Shown: positions 1 to 8,651, numbered from the stretch's first letter. The stretch: 64,000 nucleotides of DNA from Ulvibacterium sp. (GCF_028285715.1 NZ_JANQOO010000005.1:37315-101314); one strand, 5' to 3'. Notes: generated from the sequence alone by a model not told the origin. Translations and numbers: made by a program.

Positions 1-250
1 TTTTGGGCAAGTCAAAGCTAAATTTATCCCGAATTTCCAGTTTACCCCCTTCGAGTACATTCAGTACACCTGAAATATAATAGTTTAAGTGAAAAGTCAG
101 TTGGGCCATAGTATTCAAATCGGCGATTTGGGTCAAGGCCTGTTCCAGGGTAATATCACGGAGTTGATCGTGCAAATTTGTATTTGCAATCCATTTTCCG
201 TTTAAGGTTACTTCTCTAAATCGCTTGGCCAATTGTTTGTTTGATGCCAT
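1..250 (-). CDS. DinB-like / DUF1572-type protein, C-terminus cut by window edge
   Basis: The minus strand is open from an ATG at 248-250 to the left edge with no stop, so only about 83 N-terminal residues are visible. They begin MASNKQLAKRFREV and continue with NGKWIANTNL, DQLRDITLEQALTQI and a helical segment with AQLTFHLNYY, the four-helix N-terminal pattern of DinB-superfamily (DUF1572) proteins of Bacteroidota. The HLNYY histidine is where the family places its first metal ligand. These are cytoplasmic proteins, possibly thiol-dependent metalloenzymes, of mostly unknown substrate. The assignment rests on pattern recognition of the N-terminal half only. Confidence 0.6.
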   Translation of the reverse strand, partial: MASNKQLAKRFREVTLNGKWIANTNLHDQLRDITLEQALTQIADLNTMAQLTFHLNYYISGVLNVLEGGKLEIRDKFSFDLPK

Positions 251-295
251 TATTAAGGTACTTTATAGTATTACGTAGAGTGGTACATAGCCCGT

Positions 296-552
296 TTACT
301 CAATTGAAAATGTATAAGCAGAAACTGGCACTGGTACGGGTCGAGTCTCTTTTTCTCCCAACTTTGAAACTGCTGAAATATAATACGCAATGGCCAAACA
401 ATCAAAATACCTAAAGCTTATTCCCCTATGGTCCTGGTATGGATTCCCTTTTTGTACTGCTTGGATTCGGCTCTCTCTAAATTCTTCTTGGAAACATCGG
501 AACAAGAAAAAAGAAACACAGGGATTACGATAGTAATACAATTTGGTTTCAT
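296..552 (-). pseudogene. Small lipoprotein ORF, apparently frameshifted
   Basis: An ATG at 550-552, preceded by the A-rich leader AGGAACAAA, opens a 44-codon ORF ending at 418. Its N-terminus (MKPNCITIVIPVFLFSC) is a clear lipoprotein signal with a cysteine at residue 17, followed by SDVSKKNLERAESKQYKKG. Translation then stops, but the next frame stays open to 296 and reads protein-like (FDCLAIAYYISAVSKLGEKETRP), with some 40 further residues. This looks like one lipoprotein of about 85 residues split by a frameshift around position 420-430. The family is not recognised. A genuine 44-residue lipoprotein is the alternative, and a sequencing indel cannot be excluded. Confidence 0.35.
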
Positions 553-577
553 TTTGTTCCTATTTTATTTGGCCGGT

Positions 578-752
578 GTTCAACGGTCTAGACTATGATT
601 CCTGCCTCCAATGACCTGAACATCTGAATAAGCTAAGGGCACCACTTGTCGGGGCATCTCAAATCCAACTGCCGATGGTTCATGGGTTTGAAGTTGATGA
701 ATTGCGATTATTTGCCCGTCAATCGGGCCGGTAAATTATAGCCCCTATTTCG
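578..752 (-). repeat. attC-like inverted repeat after the sulfatase gene (site A)
   Basis: The left end carries GTTCAAC (fits RYYYAAC) followed by GGTCTAGACTATGATT. The right end carries AAATTATAGCCCCTATTT. These two halves match the left consensus CTAACGGTCTCGGCTATGATTT and right consensus AAATTATAGCCATTGTTAG of the better sites at 16-18 kb and 63 kb. On the minus strand the order is sulfatase stop, then site, as in a gene cassette. The right core box is degenerate, so this may be a relic. Confidence 0.4.
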
Positions 753-768
753 TCTCTCTTTTCTTGGA

Positions 769-2160
769 CTAATCTCTGTACTCAGGATTCAACTTAGTGG
801 GTATCGGAGCTTTTGTTTTTTTCCACCAGCTCTTTAGATCGTTCAACATTTCATCTTTCCTCTTGGGTTCCTCTAATGCAAGATTGGTCCTTTCCCCAAT
901 GTCTTGTGCTAAGTTATAGAGTTCCACATCATTATTTTCAAAATAATAATGTAGCTTCCAATCTCCGTTTCTTAATACGGAACCTGGGCGCGTTCTGAAT
1001 AAAGAATCCCGGGTTTCATTGTCAGAGGTGTCATAGGCTTGCAAATAAATAGGAAAATGCCAATAAAGAGGACGGTTTAATTCCGCTACTTTTCCCTCTA
1101 AAATTGGAGATAGATCGTTACCATCGAGTTGTAACCTAGAATTATGGATTCCTGTATATTTTAAAATCGTGGGGAATATATCCAGATTGGAAATGGGAAT
1201 ATCACTCTCTGAATTTGCCATTATCCGGTCCTCAAAGACAAAGAAAAAGGGTTCTCGAATCCCTCCTTCATAGTAACTGCCTTTACCTGCGCGTAGAGGC
1301 CGTTGTTTGGTTACGCCATAGAGTCCACCATTATCAGAGGTAAAAACAATCAAGGTATTATCCAGCATTTCCGTATTCCTCATTTTTGCAATCAATAATC
1401 CAATGTTCCTATCAAGATTTTCGACCATAGTGGCATATTCCACATTATTCTGACCATTTGAGCCCGGTTTTTGACGGTATTTATCAATCAAATTCTCTAC
1501 TGGAGCAATCGGGGTATGCACTGCATAAGGCGCATAATACAGAAAAAACGGGGACGATACCGTATCAATAAACGCCATCGTCTTTTCCATGATCAAATCA
1601 GTCAAATAATCATTTTTACCCGCTTTGATTTTAACATTTTCATAGGGTGGATAATAACTTTTCGGATGGCCGTTGTGTCCCCCGCCAATGTTGAGGTCAA
1701 AACCATATTCCAAAGGATTATCGCTTAAATGCCATTTTCCCGCATGACAGGTCTTGTAACCCTGTTCCCTTAATACCTTTGGTATGATTTCATGTTTTTT
1801 TGCCAATGTTTCGGTATTTGCGGTTGGGATTAGTTTTCGGTATTTTGAAGCCCCCCTTTCAGAGGTTCCAACCGTATATACCCCATGACGGGGTGTCCAT
1901 AGTCCGGTCATTAAACATGCCCTACTTGGAGCACAATTTGCTGCGGCTGCATAGCCATTGGTGAAAATCATTCCAGAGGCCGCCAAACTATCGATATAGG
2001 GTGTCTCGTAATATTCACTTCCCATAAACCCAACATCCTTCCATCCCATATCATCGATGTTTATAATCACTATGTTGGGTCTGGTAGTATCCCTTGTTTT
2101 GGAATTACAGGAATTGATCAATAGGACCAGAACAATGGAAATGGTAATTACCAATCTCAT
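769..2160 (-). CDS. Sulfatase family lipoprotein (arylsulfatase A type)
   Basis: Type I sulfatase, expected to hydrolyse sulfate esters, probably on algal polysaccharide fragments, at the outer membrane or periplasm. The start is the ATG at 2160; an upstream TTG in frame would add 12 residues and bury the signal. From that ATG there is a lipobox ending in Cys18 (VLLINSC), metal-binding Asp36-Asp37 in NIDDMGW, and the CxPSR signature with Cys76 (NCAPSR, then GLWTPRHG), the residue converted to formylglycine. TSDNGG supplies further metal ligands around residue 275. Length (463 residues) is normal. No SusC/SusD or other polysaccharide locus genes are adjacent and no anaerobic sulfatase-maturating enzyme is in the window. 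Substrate cannot be read from sequence. Confidence 0.9.
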   Translation of the reverse strand: MRLVITISIVLVLLINSCNSKTRDTTRPNIVIINIDDMGWKDVGFMGSEYYETPYIDSLAASGMIFTNGYAAAANCAPSRACLMTGLWTPRHGVYTVGTSERGASKYRKLIPTANTETLAKKHEIIPKVLREQGYKTCHAGKWHLSDNPLEYGFDLNIGGGHNGHPKSYYPPYENVKIKAGKNDYLTDLIMEKTMAFIDTVSSPFFLYYAPYAVHTPIAPVENLIDKYRQKPGSNGQNNVEYATMVENLDRNIGLLIAKMRNTEMLDNTLIVFTSDNGGLYGVTKQRPLRAGKGSYYEGGIREPFFFVFEDRIMANSESDIPISNLDIFPTILKYTGIHNSRLQLDGNDLSPILEGKVAELNRPLYWHFPIYLQAYDTSDNETRDSLFRTRPGSVLRNGDWKLHYYFENNDVELYNLAQDIGERTNLALEEPKRKDEMLNDLKSWWKKTKAPIPTKLNPEYRD

Positions 2161-2215
2161 ACTTGTCGACTGATTTAAGCTAAAGTTTAATCGCAATCTG
2201 TTACGTCAAATAAAG

Positions 2216-2292
2216 CACCATGGTCTTTACTATAATTTCACCTCAATCCCTTTTATTCGGGAGGGACGCAGTATGGCCATTTTTGTCTTAGT
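2216..2292 (-). repeat. Degenerate attC-like repeat after the reductase gene (site B)
   Basis: ATGGTCTTTACTATAATTTC on the left resembles the left-half consensus ACGGTCTCGGCTATGATTTC. GTATGGCCATTTTTGTCTTAG on the right resembles TATAGCCATTGTTAG. It sits just downstream (minus strand) of the reductase gene and overlaps its stop codon, the usual position of such sites here. Core boxes are poor and the call is tentative. Confidence 0.25.
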
Positions 2293-2827
2293 TGTTTTTT
2301 CGTTCGTAGGTCAAATTCACAACTCCTGTTTCAAACGTTTCGGATTTACGAAGTTCAAATGTGGTTTCTTTGGGATTATTGGGGAACAGTTTGATTCCCT
2401 TTCCTAGAATTGTTGGTATGAGACATAAAATCATTTCGTCAATCAGTTCAAGATCAATAAAGTGGGTTATCGTTTTTCCCCCTCCGACAATCCAAATATC
2501 TTTATCGGCATTGGACTTCATTTGTTCAACCACCGGGTTATTTACTTGATGGATTATTTTCGTTTTCTCCGTTTTAGCCTTGAAATTTTTGTCCGTGGTC
2601 AAAATATACGTCTGACAATTTGAATAGGGCCATTCAACGCCAAAACCCAAAATTTCTTCGTAAGTGCCTTTTCCCATTATTATGGTATCGATACTTTCGA
2701 AAAAGTCGGCATAGCCATGGTCAATCTGATTCGGATTTGGTAACGCATATAACCAATCCAATGAACCATCTTCCCTGGCAATAAATCCGTCAAGGCTTGT
2801 GGCGATATACAGTTTTATTTTAGACAT
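2288..2827 (-). CDS. Dihydrofolate reductase family / RibD C-terminal domain protein
   Basis: Single-domain cytoplasmic protein of 179 residues with the fold of DHFR and RibD C-terminal reductase (YwjB/YyaP type). Visible signatures are KLYIATSLDGFIAREDGSLDWL at the N-terminus, DTIIMGKGTYEEILGF around residue 48 to 64, and the NADPH-loop region DIWIVGGGKTITHFI around residue 110 to 125, followed by PTILGKGIKLF. The family binds NADPH; substrates of stand-alone members are mostly unknown, and this is not a true folate enzyme by sequence. It is monocistronic, with flanking gaps of about 100 bases. Its stop overlaps a degenerate attC-like repeat. Confidence 0.85.
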   Translation of the reverse strand: MSKIKLYIATSLDGFIAREDGSLDWLYALPNPNQIDHGYADFFESIDTIIMGKGTYEEILGFGVEWPYSNCQTYILTTDKNFKAKTEKTKIIHQVNNPVVEQMKSNADKDIWIVGGGKTITHFIDLELIDEMILCLIPTILGKGIKLFPNNPKETTFELRKSETFETGVVNLTYERKNN

Positions 2828-2929
2828 CCTTCTTTTGCTCTGTAGGTTTTAGTTCAATTAGGCACAGGGGTTTTGCGAATAGGTTTGTAAAAGCGACTCT
2901 TTTTGAACGTTAAAGCCAATGCTTTGACC

Positions 2930-3415
2930 TTAATCGATTGATTTGATCGATGGATCGGAGTTACTTATATCAATTACATTTTTCCAAGAACCATCGGTCT
3001 GTTTTTTCCAGATTTCTACCCCTTTGTTGAATATCGTTCTAGTGTTGCCTAATGTATCAACGGGCATGGTCATGTAATTTTTTATGATAACATATCCTAA
3101 GTCCCCACTTTTTGAGACGTAGGCCTCCTGCGGGTTCCAGCCAATATCAAAACCCGGAATTTGTAAGGAACGCTGAACCATTGCTCTGAGGGAATCTATT
3201 CCAACAACAGCCGCTTCATTGGGTGACATGAGAATAGCATCATCCGCCCAGTAGGATATCATTTCTTCCACATTCCTGCCTTTTACGGATTGAGACCAGG
3301 CCTTGGAAAGTTGCATAAGTTTTTCGGCTTCTGCTTTCTGATCTATCGAGGTTTCTTTACAAGCATGTATCAGCAGCAAAACTAGTACTGCTATCACGAG
3401 TTGGTAATTTTTCAT
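2930..3415 (-). CDS. NTF2-fold (SnoaL/DUF4440-type) lipoprotein
   Basis: A 161-residue protein with a lipoprotein signal ending in Cys19 (LLLIHAC), so probably attached to an envelope membrane. The body is a single NTF2-like cone: an amphipathic helix (EKLMQLSKAWSQSVKGRNVEEMISYWADDAILMSP) followed by VVGIDSLRAMVQR and a beta-rich half ending in EIWKKQTDGSWKNVIDISNS. This matches YybH/SgcJ-type and DUF4440 proteins, which bind small ligands or are catalytically uncharacterised. It is separated from the next minus-strand gene by a strong hairpin, so it is a single transcription unit. Confidence 0.8.
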   Translation of the reverse strand: MKNYQLVIAVLVLLLIHACKETSIDQKAEAEKLMQLSKAWSQSVKGRNVEEMISYWADDAILMSPNEAAVVGIDSLRAMVQRSLQIPGFDIGWNPQEAYVSKSGDLGYVIIKNYMTMPVDTLGNTRTIFNKGVEIWKKQTDGSWKNVIDISNSDPSIKSID

Positions 3416-3445
3416 ATGTCATTGAATTTATAGGGTTAAATTTAT

Positions 3446-3477
3446 AAAAATACTGCCCATGGTCCCGGCAGTATTTT
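3446..3477 (-). terminator. Rho-independent terminator
   Basis: An 11-bp perfect stem, AAAATACTGCC paired with GGCAGTATTTT, with a 9-base loop and a run of T on the minus strand. It lies between the stop of the SnoaL-like gene (3507) and the start of the NTF2 lipoprotein gene (3415), ending the upstream two-gene operon. Confidence 0.75.
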
Positions 3478-3506
3478 CGTCCGAAATCTTAGGGTTATCC
3501 TACTTT

Positions 3507-3866
3507 TTATTCTCGCGGCATTGGTAAGTTATGTTGTCTTAAAAATGAAAGCTTATCCCAATATCCCCTTTGAAATCTTATTTTCCCGTCCTCAATTTTA
3601 AAGAAACCACAGCCACAGAGTCCCAGAGGGTCTTTCCATTCCAAAATGCCCCAATCGTTATCCTCAAAAATGTGCTCAATAAGGCATGTCATGTCTGCTT
3701 GGCTAAATTCATTTTCAAACATTTCCCGGATCGCCATTTTTCCAACAACGGGTTGATTGGCCACTTGATGATTAACGGCGTCATCATGATAAAACTCCGA
3801 AAGCTTTTCAGCGTTTCCTTGGTTAAAGGTTTCCACCCAATTTTGTATTACCTCTTTTGGCCTCAT
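3507..3866 (-). CDS. SnoaL-like NTF2-fold protein
   Basis: A 119-residue cytoplasmic protein with no signal peptide. The N-terminal helix RPKEVIQNWVETFNQGNAEKLSEFYHDDAVNHQVA and the C-terminal strands GCGFFKIEDGKIRFQRGYWDKLSFLRQHNLP are characteristic of SnoaL-like polyketide-cyclase-fold proteins of the type found next to oxidoreductases and regulators. The function of stand-alone members is generally unknown. It starts 6 bases after the stop of the upstream membrane-protein gene, so the two are almost certainly co-transcribed and perhaps translationally coupled. Confidence 0.8.
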   Translation of the reverse strand: MRPKEVIQNWVETFNQGNAEKLSEFYHDDAVNHQVANQPVVGKMAIREMFENEFSQADMTCLIEHIFEDNDWGILEWKDPLGLCGCGFFKIEDGKIRFQRGYWDKLSFLRQHNLPMPRE

Positions 3867-3872
3867 TTTTAT

Positions 3873-4436
3873 TCACTCTTTTTTTGGTAAAAGAATTCCA
3901 AGTATTGAAAATAGCCCAATACAAAGTAATACTGCCCCTACTACCGGGATTGTTCCATTGTGGAGCACCATATGCCCCAATCCAATCATTAACGCCCCTA
4001 TATTTACGATGATAACTTGCCATTTTAAATTCATAAATAGACCATAGGTGGAAACACAGATTCCCGTATAAAAGAGTGCCGGTCCAATTATCAGAAAAGA
4101 ATATTGTATTGACGGTGTATTGGAAATAATTTCAAACAATTTCCCTTTTGTTTCAGGGTCGCTATGGGATGCCCATAGTATAAAATCAAGTACACACATT
4201 CCCACTATTCCTCCTATACCAAAGGTCATAAGGGTTAGACCTATATTTTTTGAGAAATTTGATGGTAGATGAAACCACAATCCAAACATTAAGATAGCAC
4301 CTATGAGAAGTGCCCAATGGGCATAATCAATGGGTTGTTGTGACATCAAGAACTCGTAGCCAAAAGACATGAGTAATTGACTGGTAATTATTAAAATTAA
4401 ACCTATGGCAATTGATCCTTTTGATTTCATGTTCAT
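3873..4436 (-). CDS. Multi-pass membrane protein, function unknown
   Basis: A 187-residue protein with about six hydrophobic segments (for example IAIGLILIITSQLLMSFGY, WALLIGAILMFGLWF, IGLTLMTFGIGGIVGMCVLDFILW, FLIIGPALFYTGICVSTYGLFM, IIVNIGALMIGLGHMVL and the last one near the C-terminus). No catalytic motif is visible. The pattern of paired helices with glycines resembles DUF4386-like or other small flavobacterial integral membrane proteins, but I do not recognise a named family. It is the first gene of a two-gene unit with the SnoaL-like gene. Confidence 0.7.
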   Translation of the reverse strand: MNMKSKGSIAIGLILIITSQLLMSFGYEFLMSQQPIDYAHWALLIGAILMFGLWFHLPSNFSKNIGLTLMTFGIGGIVGMCVLDFILWASHSDPETKGKLFEIISNTPSIQYSFLIIGPALFYTGICVSTYGLFMNLKWQVIIVNIGALMIGLGHMVLHNGTIPVVGAVLLCIGLFSILGILLPKKE

Positions 4437-4535
4437 ATATTTTTATTTCTTTAGGGACACAGCGCCCTGGCCAGAGGGAGTAATGGCCCATAGCCGCTAT
4501 GAAGGCCTTAGATATTGTCTTCTACGCTGTTCATT

Positions 4536-7190
4536 CTATTTTTCGATTATTCTCAAGTAGTCGAGCATAGCAGTATTCACATTGACATCCATATTATTAT
4601 TCCAATCTTCAAAATGAATTTTTATCGTATTGGCACCTGATTTCATTGACACTTGGAGACTGTTTGAAAAGCCCCATTCCGACCACTCGTCCTTTCCTCG
4701 TTGCGGAAAAACCAATACACCTTGGTAGCTATCATTTACGCTTAGACTTCTGATAGCGCATTTATTGTTTGTATTCCAACGCCCGCTACCATTTGAATAA
4801 TGCAGGTCTATTACATATTCCGAATCTTTCTCTACCATTACGTTCAATTCGATTACCTTGTTGGTATCGGTGCTAATCTCAACAAATCCTTTTCCGGAAT
4901 AATTTGAATATGGCAGTTTTGACCTAGAGGCAAAATCTTCGATTTCAACCTTTTTTAAGTTGTTGGCAAAAACGACTGGCTCGCTCGTAAATCCTTCAAA
5001 ACCATTTTTGTCCAAAGCACTTATGGTATAAGAAGCATAATTATCGGCCGCGACTTTTAATTGGGATTTTGTTGTCGTTTCTAAGAGCTTTCCATTTTTA
5101 TAAATCCTATATTCCTGTACATCAGGGATAGGCTGCCATTTTAAGAGACTACCTTCCTTGGATGCCAAGATAGTAGGTAAAGTAAAATGATTTTCAACAA
5201 GGTTGATACTTTGATCAGGAAATTCATTGTTGGCCAATTTAATGATGATGGTATGCTCTCCTGACCAATCTTTTGGAATGAAAGCATCCTTTGTTTCCTT
5301 GCCGTCAATCGTAACCAACTCGATTTGATTACCATGACCTTCCACCGTGATATTCAAAATTGAATTTCGATACTTAAAATTCGAAAGTGTTTTTGTGCCC
5401 CCATACGCCTTCGTTACTACAGGATTAAAAAATAAACCGTCGTTCTGAAAGTCCATTCCCATGAAAACCCTATGTACCATTGCCAAATTACCTGCCATGC
5501 TCCATAACATTCGATGGGAATTGATCTCTGTACCCAAAAAGTCACCTGTTTCGGCGACCATGTTTTCATAATTGGTCAAAAACAATCCCGCTGCCCGATA
5601 TATGCTTGCCAAACCATGATTAAGGACCGCTTCATTGCCTGTTTTGGCTGCAGCCCAATTCCAATAGGACTGGACAAAGGGCCAAATACCATTGTTGTGA
5701 TAGGGTGGGATACCCGGAATTTGTGGATAAATACAGGTTGCCCCATATTCGGTTAACGGGGATTTACCGATAATGGATATTGCCTGTTCCTTATCGGCTA
5801 CCCCGAACAAAATGGCTAAGGCTTCCCCCAATGCCTCATAGCGGGGTGACTGGACCAGATCATCCCTTCCATACAGAAATTGGGCGTAGTACCCTTTATC
5901 CTTCATCCAGAGATAATCATTAATGCCTTTTTTTATTTTTGCGGCCCTTTCGTCATACACTTCATAAGACTCACCTTTTATTTTTGCCATTTCTGACAAT
6001 ATGCGATGGGCTTGATAGTGGACTACATTCGTTCCCAAGTTTTGGGAAACATAAATATCTTTGTTGTCCATCCATTTTGGATAGGTCTGTTCCCGCCAAT
6101 CCAAGAAAGAAGATTCACCGGAATACAATCCTGTCCCCGTGTCATAAATGGTTTTGTAATCATCTTCCAAAGTGTTCTTAATAATCGGGTAAACTTCATC
6201 CAACCACCCTTGGTCACCTGTTGCCTTATAAATTTCCCATGCCGCCAATACCCAAGTAGTCCTATCCGTAGAAACGGGCCAAGCTCCTCCCGAACCCGTA
6301 TCTTGTATAATCCGGCCTCGTTTTACCTTTTTTCGTAAACTAATTTTACCCACTTCTGGCTCATGATAGGCAAAGGCCAGCAAAATACTATAGCTCACAT
6401 CCCTTGTCCAAACACCGCCCCATTTTGCGCCTGTTCGCAACGTACTATCAGGTTCTATGTTTTTTCTTGCCTCTTCCAGGGACAAGTTGAACAAGGCATC
6501 GACCAAAGGTTGTTCCGAAGTATATTTCGGTTTCTTGGAGATATCCTCGGACAATTTCCATTCTTTCTCTCGATTCTCTTCTTCGTTGTAAGGATTCAAT
6601 TTGACAGTTATGCTATAAATATCAGGATTGTCAGTAGGGGACAACTTTAGGCCATTGTTGTCCAAGTTCACAAAATCCCATGTCAAAGGCTCGGAGCCTC
6701 CGGCGATATAAAATCCCTTAAAATCGTCTTTTGCAATCTTGGAACCATTGTGGGATTCGTAGTACCCTTTTTCTTCAAACTGTTTGAGTACCGGAGAAAC
6801 GTCCACCTTGAACGTATATTCAAAATTCGTTGGTAAATATGTTTCAGGTTGATCTGGAAAAGGCTGGGGCCTCTCCCCAAAAGTAATTATCGGCGATTCA
6901 TGCTCTTCTCCAATAATGAGCCAATGGTCGCCACCAGGAGGTAATTCATTATCTTTTTCATTAATACTGAATTTGAATTTAACTAGTCTGGAAAAAGTGG
7001 TACTCGCCGGACTTTTATAATTTGATTTGAGGTGGGTAGGAGAAACAACTTCGGCCACATTATCTCCCTGAACGACTTTGTCTTTGTAAATAGCAAATTT
7101 ATCGGATTGGTATAAGGGCTCTTTCACTTTTTCCGGATTGCATGAAGCAAGTATCATAAATGGAATGATTGAGAATATTTTTTTTATCAT
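4536..7190 (-). CDS. Six-hairpin glycoside hydrolase lipoprotein with C-terminal CBM-like domain
   Basis: Large surface or periplasmic glycosidase of 884 residues. The start is the ATG at 7190, giving MIKKIFSIIPFMILASC with lipobox Cys17; a GTG seven codons upstream is the alternative. An N-terminal beta domain (to about residue 210) precedes an (alpha/alpha)6 barrel with WTRDVSYS near 265, SFLDWREQ near 365, HNNGIWPFVQSYWNWA near 505 and AETGDFLGTE near 550, the pattern of trehalase/GH63/MGH1-like enzymes. WTRD and the AETGD glutamate are where such enzymes place catalytic acids. A fibronectin-like segment is followed by a CBM6/35-like beta sandwich from about 735 to the end. Substrate is unknown, an alpha-glucoside or similar oligosaccharide being likely. 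Confidence 0.75.
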   Translation of the reverse strand: MIKKIFSIIPFMILASCNPEKVKEPLYQSDKFAIYKDKVVQGDNVAEVVSPTHLKSNYKSPASTTFSRLVKFKFSINEKDNELPPGGDHWLIIGEEHESPIITFGERPQPFPDQPETYLPTNFEYTFKVDVSPVLKQFEEKGYYESHNGSKIAKDDFKGFYIAGGSEPLTWDFVNLDNNGLKLSPTDNPDIYSITVKLNPYNEEENREKEWKLSEDISKKPKYTSEQPLVDALFNLSLEEARKNIEPDSTLRTGAKWGGVWTRDVSYSILLAFAYHEPEVGKISLRKKVKRGRIIQDTGSGGAWPVSTDRTTWVLAAWEIYKATGDQGWLDEVYPIIKNTLEDDYKTIYDTGTGLYSGESSFLDWREQTYPKWMDNKDIYVSQNLGTNVVHYQAHRILSEMAKIKGESYEVYDERAAKIKKGINDYLWMKDKGYYAQFLYGRDDLVQSPRYEALGEALAILFGVADKEQAISIIGKSPLTEYGATCIYPQIPGIPPYHNNGIWPFVQSYWNWAAAKTGNEAVLNHGLASIYRAAGLFLTNYENMVAETGDFLGTEINSHRMLWSMAGNLAMVHRVFMGMDFQNDGLFFNPVVTKAYGGTKTLSNFKYRNSILNITVEGHGNQIELVTIDGKETKDAFIPKDWSGEHTIIIKLANNEFPDQSINLVENHFTLPTILASKEGSLLKWQPIPDVQEYRIYKNGKLLETTTKSQLKVAADNYASYTISALDKNGFEGFTSEPVVFANNLKKVEIEDFASRSKLPYSNYSGKGFVEISTDTNKVIELNVMVEKDSEYVIDLHYSNGSGRWNTNNKCAIRSLSVNDSYQGVLVFPQRGKDEWSEWGFSNSLQVSMKSGANTIKIHFEDWNNNMDVNVNTAMLDYLRIIEK

Positions 7191-7204
7191 GGTTTTTCTT
7201 TTTT

Positions 7205-7277
7205 TGTACACAACTCTCGGCTATGATTTCGCTCCTCCCGAATACCTAGAAGGAATTATAATCCTTACTGGCGTACA
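7205..7277 (-). repeat. attC-like inverted repeat (site C)
   Basis: The plus strand reads TTGTACACAACTCTCGGCTATGATTTCG on the left and GGAATTATAATCCTTACTGGCGTACA on the right. Outer TGTAC boxes are inverted, and CGGCTATGATT opposes AATTATAATCC. It lies 14 bases after the stop of the 7291-8145 gene and directly before the glycosidase leader, the same position and polarity as the sites at 15.5-18 kb. Confidence 0.5.
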
Positions 7278-7290
7278 TTATTCCCCGGTT

Positions 7291-8145
7291 TTATTGTCGC
7301 TTCGCAAAGTTCTCTTCGTTTAGAAATGTAATGGAATAATCTTCATAGTGGAATTCCCCCCTTAAGAATTGCTTTTCCCCAAATTTATTACATCTATAGC
7401 TTTTTCTCCTTCTTGGAAAGGTTAGTCCTCCTTCCTTGGTCATGAATTCGTTTTCTATCAAGGCATAGGTCGGTTCGTGATAGACCATGGAGCTTAAAAA
7501 AGTGCCATTGTTTTTATCGAAATGATACCACCACACATCTTTGGTGGAATGATTTGAATGTTTCCTTGGTTCATAGGTCGCCTTAATGGTATGTACAGTA
7601 TCAGTGGCACTTATAGTTTTTAGCCCTTCATAGGTGAGGATCGTACCTTGGTCCAAAAGCTTAAAGGGCATTCCAAGGACATACATAGCACTGTTCACAG
7701 TAGATTTTACGGTAGCGCCCTGCTCAATAAGACTATCATTCTTGAATTTTCGGGAAATGGAATCATTATGTACAACTAAAAAGCTATCCCTTTGGATGAC
7801 CCATGCTATTTTTATGCTTTTTTTAGGTCGAAATACATAGTGGTGCCGTTGCGTTGTTTCAGACTCAATTTGGCCATTCTCTAAAAACAATCTTGTTGTT
7901 TTCGTATATTCCAAGGAGGCTATGCTTTGCCATTTTTCTAGTGTTCCGGCGGAATCTATTGCGTTTTCCACTACATGTAAAGCTGTAGTCTCTTTTGAAG
8001 TATCATCCATTTTCCCCTTTTCTTTTGAAAATTTACAGGAGGTGAAAATGTTTCCGGAGATACAGATGACCAGTAATAATTGCGTGGCATTCCTTATGAA
8101 AAATCGAAATAGGAATAACAAAGGGGAAGTAATTGTATTTTTCAT
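7291..8145 (-). CDS. LolA-fold-like exported protein, probable lipoprotein
   Basis: A 284-residue protein with a long N-terminal hydrophobic segment ending in LLLVICISGNIFTSC, a probable lipobox at Cys37. The mature part contains ALHVVENAIDSAGTLEKWQSIASLEYTKTTRL, then repeated amphipathic strands (IESETTQRHHYVFRP, SIKIAWVIQRDSFLVV) and a C-terminal FHYEDY. The order of helix plus one large antiparallel sheet resembles the LolA/LolB-like proteins annotated DUF6503 in Bacteroidota; the gene at 36729-37466 has the same look. Role unknown, perhaps binding of lipid or a hydrophobic ligand in the periplasm. An alternative internal start would shorten the unusually long signal region. Confidence 0.6.
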   Translation of the reverse strand: MKNTITSPLLFLFRFFIRNATQLLLVICISGNIFTSCKFSKEKGKMDDTSKETTALHVVENAIDSAGTLEKWQSIASLEYTKTTRLFLENGQIESETTQRHHYVFRPKKSIKIAWVIQRDSFLVVHNDSISRKFKNDSLIEQGATVKSTVNSAMYVLGMPFKLLDQGTILTYEGLKTISATDTVHTIKATYEPRKHSNHSTKDVWWYHFDKNNGTFLSSMVYHEPTYALIENEFMTKEGGLTFPRRRKSYRCNKFGEKQFLRGEFHYEDYSITFLNEENFAKRQ

Positions 8146-8261
8146 AACGGATTAATCCTGGATTGGAATTAACAATGCCTGATGTAGGTTAACGGTGAGA
8201 ATGGGCGTTGCCTTCTTATAGATAGCTATGATTTCATTGTAACTCCATCTTCTTTTGCGAT

Positions 8262-8651
8262 TTAAAATTCAAAGTCCTTTATTGGCGCGGAAATATCCAC
8301 TAGGGTTCCGTTTGGGTCTTTCAGTAATAGCCTTCTTTGTCCGTAAAACGTATCCGTAGGCTCGCTTATAATTTCAAATTTTTCCGCTTCCGCGACCGCA
8401 AACACCTCGTCCACATCATCAACTACGAATGTCACATAAAACCCTTGGGGATGGTTTTGAAAGTCCTGGGGCACTATTTCATGGGTTCGCTTTATGATTC
8501 CCAATTCCAGTGCTTTGTCCTTTGCGATTAAGTGGACGAACCAATCACTATCGTAGTCCACAGTAAAATCGAGTAGTTTAGTGTAAAAATTCCGACTTTT
8601 CCTTAAATTATCGGAACAGATATTTGTCATTATCCGATTTATGTTCTGCAT
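8262..8651 (-). CDS. VOC-family protein (glyoxalase/bleomycin-resistance fold)
   Basis: A 129-residue cytoplasmic protein with the paired beta-alpha-beta-beta-beta modules of the vicinal oxygen chelate superfamily: NRIMTNICSDNLRKSRNFYTKLLDF at the start, VHLIAKDKALELGII in the middle and QRRLLLKDPNGTLVDISAP at the end. DPNGTLVDI is the usual C-terminal signature; the metal-ligand position is Asp rather than Glu. Small members of this type include glyoxalase I, antibiotic-binding proteins and many of unknown substrate. Monocistronic, with a gap of more than 100 bases on each side. Confidence 0.85.
   Translation of the reverse strand: MQNINRIMTNICSDNLRKSRNFYTKLLDFTVDYDSDWFVHLIAKDKALELGIIKRTHEIVPQDFQNHPQGFYVTFVVDDVDEVFAVAEAEKFEIISEPTDTFYGQRRLLLKDPNGTLVDISAPIKDFEF

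Noticed and set aside
6006..6338. Long plus-strand ORFs opposite the glycosidase, PSCyt and other minus-strand genes
   Set aside because: They are out-of-frame shadows of strong coding regions and show no family-like sequence.
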